Position numbers and translations under genes: made by a program. From Pseudochelatococcus sp050946405 (GTDB lineage: Bacteria; Pseudomonadota; Alphaproteobacteria; Rhizobiales; Beijerinckiaceae), in the NCBI RefSeq assembly GCF_050946405.1, contig NZ_JBMNUS010000002.1:1-64000 (forward strand): a DNA stretch of 64,000 bases, given 5' to 3'. The notes under the pieces were generated by a model. That model was not told the origin of the DNA and made no database searches. It saw only the letters and a list, made by a program, of their open reading frames with translations. Every line of letters begins with the position of its first letter. Within the stretch, counting starts at the first letter, position 1. This document shows positions 8,861 to 18,408 of this stretch, piece after piece.

Positions 8861-10606
8861 ATGCTGCGTATCGTCGGCTTCATCCTTCTCGTCGGCCTGA
8901 TCGGCCTCGGCGCCGGCTGGCTTGCCGACCGGCCCGGCGACGTCGCAGTCGTCTGGCAGGGCTATCGCATCGAGACGTCGGTGGTCGTGGCGCTGGCGGC
9001 CTTCGTCGCGACGACGCTGGCGCTGGCGCTGGTCTGGGCTGTGATCCGCTATGTGTTCGGCCTGCCGGCCGCGCTTTCGCTCTCGTCGCGCACGCGCCGC
9101 CACGCCAAGGGCGTGACGTCGGTGTCGCGCGGGCTGGTCGCGGTGGGCACGGGCGATGCCCTTTCCGCCCGCCGCCACGCCGCCGAGGCGGAGCGGCTGC
9201 TGGGACGCGAGCCCCTGACGCTGCTGCTGAAGGCGCAGGCGGCGCAGATGGCGGGCGACCGGGCGGGGGCGGAAAGCGCCTTCCACCTGATGCTCGATAC
9301 GCCGGAGACGCGGGTGCTCGGCCTGCGGGGGCTTTTTGTCGAGGCGCGCCGCAAGGGCGACGCCGATGCCGCGCGCGCCTATGCGCAGAAGGCGAGCGAA
9401 CTCGCGCCGCGCGTGGGCTGGGCCAGCGAGGCGGTGCTTGAATATCAGTCGGCGGATCGGGATTGGCGCGGCGCTCTCGCGACGCTCGACCGCCAGACGC
9501 GGCAGAAGGCCGTGGGCCGCGACACCGCGCGCCGCGTGCGCGCCGTCCTGCTGACGGCCGATGCGCTCGCCCGGCTGGAGCGGGACCCCGCCGAGGCGCT
9601 GCGCGAGGCGAAGGAAGCGGCGAAGCTCGCGCCGGGCCTCGTGCCGGCCGCGGTGCTCGCCGGCCGGCTGCTGTCGCGCGAGGGCAATCTGCGCAAGGCG
9701 GCGAAGGTTCTGGAAACGGCGTGGAAGCTCTCGCCGCACCCCGATATCGCGGCGGCCTACGTGGATCTGCGGCCGGGCGATTCGGCGCGCGACCGCCACG
9801 AGCGCGCCGAGGCGCTGGCGCGTCTCGTGCCGCATCACCCGGAGGCGCGCTTCATCCGGGCGGCCACGGCGCTGGAGATCCAGGATTTCGCACAGGCCCG
9901 CGCCGCGCTGGCGCCGCTGCTGGAAGAATATCCCACGGTGCGCACCTGCCTGCTGATGGCGGATATCGCGGAGGCCGAGCACGGCACCGGCGGCGAGTGG
10001 CGCGAGTGGATCGGCCGCGCCTCGCGCGCGCGCCGCGATCCGGCGTGGATCGCGGACGGCGTCGTCTCCGAGACGTGGCAGCCGGTGTCGCCCGTGACCG
10101 GGCGGCTCGACGCCTTCGAGTGGAGCGCGCCGGTGGAGCGTATCGGCGATGTCGCCGGCGCGAGGCAGGAGCCCGCTTCCGCCGCTCCGGCAAGCCCGGC
10201 GCCGATCGCCGCCGCCGCTGTCGCTGCCGGCACGCCGGAACCCGTTTCCGTCGAAGCCGCTCCTGCTGTGGTTGTCGAGGCGACGCCGCTCGAGGAAGCG
10301 CCGGCAGGGGCCTATTCCGGGATCGCGGCGGCGGCGCATCCCGCTCCCGTCGTTGCGGAGCCTGTCGAATCGCTTCCGGCGGAAGCGGTGGCGGAGACCG
10401 TGCCCGCGGTGCAGGAGACGGCCGTCGAGACGGTTGCGCAGGAACAGCCCGTACAGGAGCAACCGGCGGTGCGAGAGGCGACTGTGCAGGCGGAGCAGGG
10501 CGTCGTATTTCCGCTCGGCCACGCACCGGACGATCCGGGGCCTGACGCCCCCGAAGAGATCGTGGCGGAACCCGTGCGCGTGACCATGCCGGAGCGGGCA
10601 ACCTAG
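8861..10606 (+). CDS. hemY: HemY-like heme biosynthesis protein (HemY_N and TPR)
   Basis: A 581-residue inner-membrane protein with two N-terminal membrane segments (about 1-20 and 40-65), a HemY_N region, and then TPR-like helical repeats to about residue 420. The last ~150 residues are a low-complexity Pro/Ala/Val/Glu tail. This is the proteobacterial HemY associated with late heme synthesis, not the Bacillus protoporphyrinogen oxidase of the same name; its exact role is unsettled. It follows mic60 after four bases and ends the heme operon. Its TAG stop merges into a palindromic repeat (TAGAGC). Confidence 0.92.
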   Translation: MLRIVGFILLVGLIGLGAGWLADRPGDVAVVWQGYRIETSVVVALAAFVATTLALALVWAVIRYVFGLPAALSLSSRTRRHAKGVTSVSRGLVAVGTGDALSARRHAAEAERLLGREPLTLLLKAQAAQMAGDRAGAESAFHLMLDTPETRVLGLRGLFVEARRKGDADAARAYAQKASELAPRVGWASEAVLEYQSADRDWRGALATLDRQTRQKAVGRDTARRVRAVLLTADALARLERDPAEALREAKEAAKLAPGLVPAAVLAGRLLSREGNLRKAAKVLETAWKLSPHPDIAAAYVDLRPGDSARDRHERAEALARLVPHHPEARFIRAATALEIQDFAQARAALAPLLEEYPTVRTCLLMADIAEAEHGTGGEWREWIGRASRARRDPAWIADGVVSETWQPVSPVTGRLDAFEWSAPVERIGDVAGARQEPASAAPASPAPIAAAAVAAGTPEPVSVEAAPAVVVEATPLEEAPAGAYSGIAAAAHPAPVVAEPVESLPAEAVAETVPAVQETAVETVAQEQPVQEQPAVREATVQAEQGVVFPLGHAPDDPGPDAPEEIVAEPVRVTMPERAT

Positions 10607-10744
10607 AGCGCTTTCCGTTCGAACGGAATCGTTTGAACGATCGGAATTCGCTCAAAAACAGGGAATCCGGCGTATGTCCTGTTTCAATCGAACAGGACAT
10701 ACGCCGGAGCGCTTTCCGTTCGAACGGAATCGTTTGGACGATCG
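10606..10744. repeat. Palindromic repeat block after hemY
   Basis: Two near-identical copies of about 37 bases (10606-10642 and 10707-10744), each with the palindrome CCGTTCGAACGG, flank a perfect 17-base inverted repeat with a 7-base loop (10667-10683 and 10691-10707). The block starts inside the hemY stop codon. The central hairpin could end transcription or protect the 3' end of the heme operon mRNA. Related sequence recurs at 13680-13773. Confidence 0.85.
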
Positions 10745-10863
10745 CCAACACGGTCCTTGTCACCGCTCCCGCGTCGGCGTAGATGAAACGCTTGGACAGA
10801 ACGCACGGGAGCGCGGGGCAGGGGCCGTCGGCGCTCCCGCCGCAACGGACGAGGAGGCTCCCC

Positions 10864-12267
10864 TTGCTGCATATCTCGACACGCGGAGAAGCGCCGGAAG
10901 TCGGCTTCACCGACGCCATGCTGACGGGGCTGGCGCGGGACGGCGGGCTTTATGTGCCGCGCGACCTGCCGGTGTTCGACGCCGCGACCATCGCCGGCTG
11001 GGCGGGGCAGGCGTATGAGGACATCGCGCATCATGTCGTCGGCGCGCTCACGGGTGGCGAAATACCGGAGGCGATCCTCGCGCCGATGATCCGTGACGCC
11101 TACGCCACCTTCCGGCACGATGCCGTGTGTCCGCTGGTCCAGCTCGACGACAACCTGTTTCTGCTGGAGCTGTTCCACGGCCCGACGCTCGCCTTCAAGG
11201 ACGTGGCGATGCAGTTGCTGGGGCGGCTGATGGACCACGCGCTGAAGGCGCGCGGCAGGCGCGCCACCATCGTCGGCGCGACGTCGGGCGACACCGGCAG
11301 CGCCGCCATCGAGGCGTTTCGCGGGCTCGATCAGGTCGATATCTTCATTCTCTACCCGCAGGGCCGCGTGTCGGAGGTGCAGCGCCTGCAGATGACGACG
11401 GTCGACGCGCCGAACGTCCACGCCATCGCGCTGGAAGGCACGTTCGACGATTGCCAGAACATGCTGAAGGCGCTGTTCAACGACCACGCGCTGCGCGACG
11501 ATCTGTCGCTTTCCGGGGTGAATTCGATCAACTGGGCGCGGATCGTGGCCCAGACGGTCTATTACTTCACGGCCGGCGTCTCGCTCGGCAGTCCGCGCAG
11601 GCCGGTGTCGTTCGCCGTGCCGACGGGCAATTTCGGCGACGTGCTCGCCGGCCACGTCGCCGGGCGCATGGGGCTGCCGCTCGGGCGCCTGCACATCGCC
11701 ACCAATGTCAACGACATCCTGGCGCGCGCGCTGGCGAGCGGCCGCTACGAGTTGCGCGGCGTCACGCCCACGTCGTCGCCGTCGATGGATATCCAGATAT
11801 CCTCCAATTTCGAGCGGCTGCTGTTCGACGCCTGCGGGCGCGACGCCGCAGCCGTGCGCGGGCTCATGGAGCAGTTGCGCCAGTCGAACGCCTTCACCAT
11901 TGAGGAGGAGCCGCTCGCGCGCATCCGGGCCGATTTCGATGCTTCCGCCGTGTCCCAGACGCAGACGGAGGCGGAGATCGCGGCGACATGGCGGGGCACC
12001 GGCTATGTGCTCGATCCCCACAGCGCGATCGCCGTGCATGCCGCGCGCGCAGCGCTGAAGCGCGATCCGGCGGTGCCGGTCGTGGCGCTCGCGACGGCGC
12101 ATCCGGCGAAGTTTCCGCAGGTGGTGGAACGCGCCACCGGCATTCGTCCCGCGCTGCCCGCCCATCTCGCCGACCTCTTCGGGCGCGATGAGCGCACCGT
12201 CGTCCTGCCCAACCAGCAGGCGACGGTGGAAGCCTATATCCGCAGGCATGCCAGGGCGGGCCGGTAG
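10864..12267 (+). CDS. thrC: Threonine synthase
   Basis: PLP enzyme converting O-phosphohomoserine to threonine; cytoplasmic. The 467-residue protein carries the PLP-lysine motif GPTLAFKDVAMQLLGR, the GATSGDTGSAAIEAF phosphate-binding loop, and the NSINWARI and PTGNFGDVLAG segments. The start is a TTG at 10864, seven bases after GGAGG; no ATG or GTG is better placed, and upstream residues do not look like the family. It heads the thrC-M16-GNAT series common in Hyphomicrobiales. Confidence 0.95.
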   Translation: MLHISTRGEAPEVGFTDAMLTGLARDGGLYVPRDLPVFDAATIAGWAGQAYEDIAHHVVGALTGGEIPEAILAPMIRDAYATFRHDAVCPLVQLDDNLFLLELFHGPTLAFKDVAMQLLGRLMDHALKARGRRATIVGATSGDTGSAAIEAFRGLDQVDIFILYPQGRVSEVQRLQMTTVDAPNVHAIALEGTFDDCQNMLKALFNDHALRDDLSLSGVNSINWARIVAQTVYYFTAGVSLGSPRRPVSFAVPTGNFGDVLAGHVAGRMGLPLGRLHIATNVNDILARALASGRYELRGVTPTSSPSMDIQISSNFERLLFDACGRDAAAVRGLMEQLRQSNAFTIEEEPLARIRADFDASAVSQTQTEAEIAATWRGTGYVLDPHSAIAVHAARAALKRDPAVPVVALATAHPAKFPQVVERATGIRPALPAHLADLFGRDERTVVLPNQQATVEAYIRRHARAGR

Positions 12268-12272
12268 CCGGC

Positions 12273-13577
12273 ATGAAAGCGGGAGAAATGGAAACGGGCG
12301 AAGGCGCCGTCCGGCTTTCCACGTTGGAAAACGGGTTGAGGGTCGTCACGCAGGCGATGCCGCATGTCGCGACGGCGGCTGTCGGCGTCTGGGTGGGGGC
12401 CGGCGCGCGCCACGAACGCGGGCACGAGCACGGGCTGTCTCACCTTCTGGAGCATATGGCCTTCAAGGGCACGGGCCGGCGCGACGCGCGTGCCATCGCC
12501 GAGGCGATCGAGGCGGTGGGCGGCGATTTCAACGCCGAGACGGGCGTGGAGCATACTTCCTACACCGTGCGGCTGATGGGGCGGGATGTGCCGCTCGGCA
12601 TCGAGATCCTCGCGGATATCCTCGTCGATTCCCGGTTCGACGAAGTTGAGCTGGCGCGGGAGAAGAACGTCATCCTTCAGGAAATCGGCGCCGTCGAGGA
12701 CACGCCGGACGATCTCGCCGCCGACCTGTTTCTCGAGGCCGCGTTCAGGGGGCAGGCGCTGGGGCGCAGCATCCTCGGCACGCCGCAATCCGTGCGGGCC
12801 TTCACCCGCGCGGACATTCTCGCCTGCCTCGCGCGAAACTACCGCGCGCCGCGCATGGTGCTCTCGGCGGTCGGCGCGGTCGACCACGAGGCGGTCGTGG
12901 CGCAGGCCCGCCGGCTGCTGTCGACCCTGCCGGCCGCCGAGCCGCCGCCACCCGCGCCCGCGCGCTATCTGGGAGGCGAGATCCTGCTGGATCGCGACCT
13001 GGAGCAGGCCCAGCTTCTGATCGGCTTTCGCGGCCTCTCCTGCGTGTCGGAGGCCGCCTATGCCATGCAGGTGTTCGTGCATCTGCTGGGCGGGGGCATG
13101 TCGTCGCGGCTGTTTCAGGAGGTGCGCGAGAGCCGGGGGCTCGCTTACTCGGTCGACGCCTTCCATTGGGGATTTGCCGATACGGGGCTTTTCGGCATGT
13201 CGGCCGGCACCGCGCCGGAGGATGTGGAGGAACTGGCGCCCGTGCTGATCGACACCCTGCGCGAGGCCGCGCGCGATGCGACTGCCGCGGAGGTGAGCCG
13301 GGCGCGGGAGCAGCTCAAGGTGGCGCATCTGTCGGCGCTGGAGTCGCCCATGGCGCGCGCCGATCAGATCGCGCGGCAGCTACTTGCGTTGGGACGGGTC
13401 TTGCCGCAGGATGAAGTGATTGTCAAACTTGATCTAATTACACTCGACGACATCCGATTCGTGGCTGGCGGACTGATGGAGTCGGAACCGACCTTCGCGC
13501 TCGTCGGCCCCTTGCCGGAAGAGGTGGATGGCGTCGTGCGGGTGGTACGCGGCCTGAAATCCGCGTCCGGCGGCTAG
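12273..13577 (+). CDS. M16 family zinc metallopeptidase (processing-peptidase-like)
   Basis: A 434-residue M16B peptidase like the beta subunit of mitochondrial processing peptidase. The inverted zinc motif HLLEHM is near residue 57, followed by the downstream glutamate region. The C-terminal inactive half with GGGMSSRLFQEVRESRGLAYSV is also present. It begins five bases after the thrC stop. The likely role is degradation or processing of peptides in the cytoplasm or periplasm; no signal peptide is visible. The next in-frame ATG (12288) follows GGGAG too closely to be preferred. Its TAG stop is shared with the start of a repeat. Confidence 0.93.
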   Translation: MKAGEMETGEGAVRLSTLENGLRVVTQAMPHVATAAVGVWVGAGARHERGHEHGLSHLLEHMAFKGTGRRDARAIAEAIEAVGGDFNAETGVEHTSYTVRLMGRDVPLGIEILADILVDSRFDEVELAREKNVILQEIGAVEDTPDDLAADLFLEAAFRGQALGRSILGTPQSVRAFTRADILACLARNYRAPRMVLSAVGAVDHEAVVAQARRLLSTLPAAEPPPPAPARYLGGEILLDRDLEQAQLLIGFRGLSCVSEAAYAMQVFVHLLGGGMSSRLFQEVRESRGLAYSVDAFHWGFADTGLFGMSAGTAPEDVEELAPVLIDTLREAARDATAAEVSRAREQLKVAHLSALESPMARADQIARQLLALGRVLPQDEVIVKLDLITLDDIRFVAGGLMESEPTFALVGPLPEEVDGVVRVVRGLKSASGG

Positions 13578-13773
13578 AGCAGTCTGCGTTCAAGTCGATC
13601 CATCGCATTGAACGCCAGTTGCGGTAAAATATGGAGTTGAGGGCAGGATGGCGATTCAGTCCGATCGCATCCTGCTCCGGAGCACATTCCGTTCAAACGG
13701 AATCGCTTGAACGGAATGTGCTCAACACGAGGAATCTGGAGTATGTCCTGTTTCAGTCTGGACAGGACATATT
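13577..13773. repeat. Composite palindromic repeats between M16 and GNAT genes
   Basis: Three hairpins in a row. The first, at about 13577-13680, is a copy of the two-hairpin repeat family seen at 19227, 31763 and 62631 (inverted GCGTTCAA/TTGAACGC arms and the GCGGTAAAATAT linker). The second is a perfect 17-base inverted repeat with a 10-base loop at 13680-13696 and 13707-13723. The third has TATGTCCTGT/ACAGGACATA arms at about 13742-13771, resembling the hairpin at 10667. The stretch 13774-13910 holds another diverged repeat and nothing gene-like. Confidence 0.8.
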
Positions 13774-13910
13774 CTGAAGCATGATCCCGGGAAGCGGGCG
13801 CCGCCTCCTGGAAAAGATTATGTTCAAACGGAACGATAGGGCATTTCTGCGTTGCAGCGGACGGTGTAAATGCTCTGGAGGTACGAGGATCGGGAGCGTC
13901 GCGACGAGAG

Positions 13911-14531
13911 ATGATAAGGGCTGACACCCACTTGACGCAGTTCCGTTTCTCGCCGCCGGGCAGCCACGCTCCCTACATTCGCGGCGGCGGGATTTGCCTG
14001 CGCGTGCCGCAGATGCGGGATTTCGAGGCGTGGGCCACGGTGCGAGGGGAAAGCCGGCGTTTTCTCGAGCGCTGGGAACCGCTCTGGCCTGCCGACGATC
14101 TCACGCGTCCGGCTTTCCGTCGCCGCGTCGGCTGGTATGAGGAGGATATCGCCCGCGACGCCTCCTATCCCTTCTTCCTGTTCCGCGAGAGCGACGACGC
14201 GCTGGTGGGCGGGCTGACGCTGGGGCCGGTGCGCCGCGGCGTCGTGCAGGCATGTACGCTGGGCTACTGGATGGGCGAGCGATTCGCGCGCCAGGGCTAT
14301 ATGAGCAAGGGGGTGGTGGCCGCCGCCTGTTTCGTCTTCAAGTCTCTCGGCCTGAGGCGGATCGAAGCGTCGTGCCTGCCGATCAACGAGCCATCCATCG
14401 GGCTTCTCGAAAAAGTCGGATTCATGCGTGAGGGATACGCCCGACAATATCTGTGCATCGCGGGGGTGTGGGAAGATCATTTCCTTTATGCGCTGCTGAA
14501 GGAAGACTTCACGAAGCGCTACGCCCTGTAG
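13911..14531 (+). CDS. GNAT N-acetyltransferase, RimJ/RimL type
   Basis: A 206-residue acetyltransferase of the RimJ family, which transfers acetyl from acetyl-CoA to protein N-terminal or small amine substrates. The acetyl-CoA-binding loop region reads ERFARQGYMSKGVVAAACFVF, followed by the usual RIEASCLPINEPSIGLLEKVGFMREG, which is highly characteristic. The exact substrate cannot be told. It is placed after thrC and the M16 peptidase as in many relatives. The stop codon is TAG followed by AGC, the same junction as in five other genes here. Confidence 0.9.
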   Translation: MIRADTHLTQFRFSPPGSHAPYIRGGGICLRVPQMRDFEAWATVRGESRRFLERWEPLWPADDLTRPAFRRRVGWYEEDIARDASYPFFLFRESDDALVGGLTLGPVRRGVVQACTLGYWMGERFARQGYMSKGVVAAACFVFKSLGLRRIEASCLPINEPSIGLLEKVGFMREGYARQYLCIAGVWEDHFLYALLKEDFTKRYAL

Positions 14532-14756
14532 AGCGACGGACGTTCGGACCGAATCGCGCCGCCGTTCCACCCGTTCGCTGACGCATCGCGCCTTGTAACC
14601 GCCGTTCCGTGGAAAATCCGCCGCGGGATTTGCAATTGCCGGGCGATTTCGTATACCCGGAAGGCGTTGCTTTCCGGCCGGAAACCAGGGCTGGCGTATC
14701 CCGCGCCGGCAGCCCGCAGGTAGCGGGCCGCAAGCCAGAGAAAACGAGACCGTACG

Positions 14757-17636
14757 TTGCGAGTGATCCGCGTTCTGCTCCTGACAATGATGGTCTTTCT
14801 GGCGGCCGGCGCGGTGAGGCAGGCGTCGGCCGTGGAAGCCGTGCGCGTCGCGCCGGATGCGCTGGCGATCGACCTCACCCCCGTCGTGGAGCATTACCGG
14901 GCGGAGAGCGACCTCATCCAGATCTCGACGGCGCCGGGCGCCGACGGTATCGTGCGCCGCATCGCCGTGCGGGCGCGCGAAGGCGGCACGCGGCCGGACT
15001 GGATCGTCTTCGCCCTCTCCAACGATACGGACGAGCAGCTCGAGCGGTTGCTCGTCGTGCCGCATTACCGGCTGGTGGGGTCGGGCGTCGTCTGGCCGGA
15101 TCTCGGCGCCTCGCGCGTGACGGCGATCACCGCGAGCGAGGGCATCCGCCCGGAGCGGGTGGAGTCGGCCGATTCCGACATTTTCAACGTGACGCTGGAT
15201 CCCGGTTCCACCGTCACCTTCATCGCGGAGCTGCGCACGCCCGGCCTGCCGCAGCTTTATCTGTGGGAGCCGGAGGCCTACAAGGCCAAGGTGAACGGGC
15301 TGACGCTCTACAAGGGCATCATCATCGGCATCGCCGGGCTGCTGGCGCTGTTTCTCACGGTGGTGTTCGTGGTCAAGGGGGCGGTGATCTTCCCCGCCGC
15401 CGCGGCGCTGGCCTGGGCGGTGCTGGCCTATGCATGCATCGACTTCGGCTTCTTCCAGCAATTATTTCCCATCGCGGCCTCGACCAACCGCATTTACCGT
15501 GCGGCGGCCGAGGCGGTGCTGGCGGCGACGCTGCTGGTGTTTCTCTTCGCCTATCTCAACCTGAGCCGCTGGCATGTGCGCTACAGCCATTTCACGATCG
15601 CGTGGCTGCTGTTCCTGGGCACGCTCGTCGGGCTCGCGGCCTTCGACGCGCCGGTGGCCGCGGGCGTGGCGCGCATCTCCATCGCGGTGGTGGCGGGCAT
15701 CGGCTTCATTCTCGTCGTGCATCTCGCAAGCCACGGCTACGACCGCGCGGTGATGCTGATCCCGACATGGTTCCTGCTGCTGGTGTGGGTGACGGCGGCG
15801 GGCTTTACCGTCAACGGCGAGCTGACGCGCGACATCGTGCCTTCCGCCCTTATCGGCGGTCTGGTGCTGATCGTGCTTCTCATCGGGTTCACCGTGGTCC
15901 AGCATGCGTTCGCCGGCGGCGCGCTGGCGCACGGGCTGGTCTCGGACACGGAGCGCAAGGCGCTCGCGCTCGCGGGTTCCGGCGATGTGGTGTTCGATTG
16001 GGACGTGAGCGCCGACCGCATCTTCGTCAGCGGCGAGGTGGAGGACCTGCTGCTGCTGAAGCGCGGCGCGCTGGAGGGGGCGATCGCGAACTGGCTGGAC
16101 GTCATCCATCCGCTCGACCGCGACCGCTACCGCGTGGTGCTCGACAGGGTGCTGGAGCAGCGGAGCGGGCGCGTGGCGGTGGATTTTCGCCTGCGGGCGG
16201 CGGATGGCCAGTATTTCTGGTTCAATCTCCGCGCGCGCCCCGTGGTGGGCGCGGACGGCGAGGTGATCCGCGTCGTCGGCATTCTCAGCGACGTCACCGA
16301 CGCGCGCAACACCGAGGAACGGCTGCTTTATGATGCGGTCTACGACACGCTGAGCGGCTTGCCGAACCGGCAGCTTTTTCAGGACCGGCTGGAAACCGCC
16401 CTGACCTTCGCCGCGCAGGAGGCCGGCGTGCGGCCGACCGTCGTCTCCGTCGACATCGACGCCTTCAAGGAGGTGAACGACGCCGTCGGGCCGTCCGTGG
16501 GCGATTCCATCATGCTCACCCTGTCGCGCCGGCTGGGGAGGCTGCTGCGGCCGCAGGACACCATCGCCCGCCTGGGCGGCGACGAATGGGGGCTCATCCT
16601 GCTCTCGGAGACCGAGCCCGAACGCATCATCGCCTTTGCCGACATGATCCGGCGCACGATCTCGACGCCGGTGAGTTTCGCCGATCGCGAGATTTTTCTC
16701 AAAGCCTCCGTCGGCATCGCCCTCTACGACGCGCAATCCTCCGCCGGACAGGCGGACATGCTGAAGAACGCCGAGATCGCCATGCTGCACGCCAAGCAGC
16801 AGGGCGGCGACCGCATCGAGGTGTTCCGGCCGGGCATGAGCGCGCAGCGCACGGCGCGGCTGGTGCTGGGAGGCGATCTGCGCCGCGCCCTCGACAAGGG
16901 CGAGATCAGGATGATCTTTCAGCCCGTGGTCAGCCTGGAAGACCGCACGATCGCCGGTTTCGACGTGCGCCTGCGCTGGGATCATCCGCGCCTCGGGCGT
17001 CTCGAACCCGGCGAGTTCCTGCCCATCGCGGAAGAAATCGGCATCATCGGCGAGCTGGGCCTGCATGCGCTGGAACGCACGGCGCGGGAACTGGCGGCCT
17101 GGCAATCGGCGCTGGAGGTGGAGCCGCCTATCTTCGCCACGCTCACCTTGTTCAGCCCGCTGTTGCTGCGCCACGAGCTGATCTCCGACGTCAAGCGCGT
17201 GCTCTCGGCGACGCCGGTGCATCCGCAATCGCTGAAGATCGGTTTCCGCGAGAGCATGCTCACCGACAATCCCGAGTTCGCGGCGCAGATGCTCATCCGC
17301 CTGCGCCAGCTCGGCGCGGGCCTGCTGCTCGACGGATTCGGCGCGGGTTATTTCTCCCTGTCGCAGATGCGCTATCTGCCCTTCGACACGCTGCGCGTCG
17401 ACCGCACCTTCGTGCGCGACCGGCCGGAAGGCGCCCGGCCGGGGGCCTTGCGGGCGATCATCACGCTCGCCCAGGACCTCGACATGGATATCATCGCCGA
17501 TGGCGTCGAGAACGAAGCCAGCGCCTCGTTCCTGTCGGGCCTCGGCTGCCGCTACGGGCAGGGTTTCGCTTTCGGCGAGGCGATGACATCGCACGATGCG
17601 CGCCGCTTCCTCGGCGCCACGTCCGCAGCCGCCTGA
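14757..17636 (+). CDS. Membrane GGDEF/EAL protein with degenerate catalytic motifs
   Basis: A 959-residue protein: signal peptide (about 1-25), a periplasmic 7TMR-DISM-like domain (about 30-175), roughly seven membrane helices (about 180-385), a PAS domain (about 400-515), a GGDEF domain (about 525-690) and an EAL domain (about 705-950). The GGDEF signature is GGDEW (607-611). The EAL motif is FDV (735-737), and the conserved DDFG is DGFG (859-862). Both cyclic-di-GMP activities are therefore doubtful, so a receptor or scaffold role is likelier. The start is TTG 14757 or GTG 14763; neither has a clear ribosome site. Confidence 0.9.
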   Translation: MRVIRVLLLTMMVFLAAGAVRQASAVEAVRVAPDALAIDLTPVVEHYRAESDLIQISTAPGADGIVRRIAVRAREGGTRPDWIVFALSNDTDEQLERLLVVPHYRLVGSGVVWPDLGASRVTAITASEGIRPERVESADSDIFNVTLDPGSTVTFIAELRTPGLPQLYLWEPEAYKAKVNGLTLYKGIIIGIAGLLALFLTVVFVVKGAVIFPAAAALAWAVLAYACIDFGFFQQLFPIAASTNRIYRAAAEAVLAATLLVFLFAYLNLSRWHVRYSHFTIAWLLFLGTLVGLAAFDAPVAAGVARISIAVVAGIGFILVVHLASHGYDRAVMLIPTWFLLLVWVTAAGFTVNGELTRDIVPSALIGGLVLIVLLIGFTVVQHAFAGGALAHGLVSDTERKALALAGSGDVVFDWDVSADRIFVSGEVEDLLLLKRGALEGAIANWLDVIHPLDRDRYRVVLDRVLEQRSGRVAVDFRLRAADGQYFWFNLRARPVVGADGEVIRVVGILSDVTDARNTEERLLYDAVYDTLSGLPNRQLFQDRLETALTFAAQEAGVRPTVVSVDIDAFKEVNDAVGPSVGDSIMLTLSRRLGRLLRPQDTIARLGGDEWGLILLSETEPERIIAFADMIRRTISTPVSFADREIFLKASVGIALYDAQSSAGQADMLKNAEIAMLHAKQQGGDRIEVFRPGMSAQRTARLVLGGDLRRALDKGEIRMIFQPVVSLEDRTIAGFDVRLRWDHPRLGRLEPGEFLPIAEEIGIIGELGLHALERTARELAAWQSALEVEPPIFATLTLFSPLLLRHELISDVKRVLSATPVHPQSLKIGFRESMLTDNPEFAAQMLIRLRQLGAGLLLDGFGAGYFSLSQMRYLPFDTLRVDRTFVRDRPEGARPGALRAIITLAQDLDMDIIADGVENEASASFLSGLGCRYGQGFAFGEAMTSHDARRFLGATSAAA

Positions 17637-17675
17637 AGCTGCTCCGCATCCTGCCGAAGGCGGAAACGCGCCGTT

Positions 17676-18284
17676 TCAGGCGTGGCCGGCCTGCCCGGAG
17701 AGGGTGGCGATATCCGCGCCGAGGCTGCGCAGCGCCATGTCGTATTTGTGCTCGATAGCTGTGTCGAAGAGCAGCGCCATGTCGACGGGGCAATGCAGCC
17801 AGCCGTTGGCCTGGATCTCGCTTTCGAGCTGGCCGGGCGACCAGCCCGCATAGCCCAGCGCCAGCAGCGCGCTTTCCGGCCCTTCCCCGGCGGCGATGGC
17901 GCGCAGGATGTCGATGGTGGCTGTCAGGCAGATGCCGTTGCTCATGGCGAGCGTGGAATTGTCGATCATGAAATCGGGCGTATGCAGGACGAAACCGCGC
18001 CCCGCCTCGACCGGCCCGCCGCGCAGCACCTCGATGTTTTCGGCGCGCGACGGCAGCCGGATCGCCTCGTCTTCCCCGACGATGTCGAGCTGCACGAGCA
18101 GGTCGGCGAAGCGCAGGTCGATGGCGGGCTTGTTCACGACGAGGCCCATCGCGCCCTCTTCGGAATGGGCGCAGAGATAGATGACCGTGCGTGCGAAACG
18201 CTCGTCCAGCATACCGGGCATCGCGACGAGGAACTGGCCGTCGAGATATTGGCTTTGGATCGTTGAGGCGTTATCGCGGTACAT
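17676..18284 (-). CDS. YqgE/AlgH family protein
   Basis: A 202-residue cytoplasmic protein of the YqgE/AlgH (DUF179) family. The opening YLDGQFLVAMPGMLDERFARTVIYLCAH and the segment GAMGLVVNKP are diagnostic. AlgH was named for an effect on alginate in Pseudomonas, but the molecular function of the family is unknown. The ATG at 18284 was chosen for its AGGAG site and match to the family; the frame stays open 42 codons upstream. It is convergent with the GGDEF/EAL gene. Confidence 0.93.
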   Translation of the reverse strand: MYRDNASTIQSQYLDGQFLVAMPGMLDERFARTVIYLCAHSEEGAMGLVVNKPAIDLRFADLLVQLDIVGEDEAIRLPSRAENIEVLRGGPVEAGRGFVLHTPDFMIDNSTLAMSNGICLTATIDILRAIAAGEGPESALLALGYAGWSPGQLESEIQANGWLHCPVDMALLFDTAIEHKYDMALRSLGADIATLSGQAGHA

Positions 18285-18408
18285 GGCATTCTCCTGACAA
18301 GGGCATGCTATGCGAGAAATTGCGGCAAGGGAAGCGGCAGCAGGGCCGATTTTGCCGCTCTCGCGGGCGCTTCGCGTTGTCGCACTATCCGTCAGACAGG
18401 TGGCGATC

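Noticed and set aside
13801..13850. GGAAC followed by CGTT upstream of the GNAT gene as another EcfG promoter.
   Set aside because: The spacer is 15 bases, not 16 or 17, and the match lies inside a repeat unit that recurs elsewhere.
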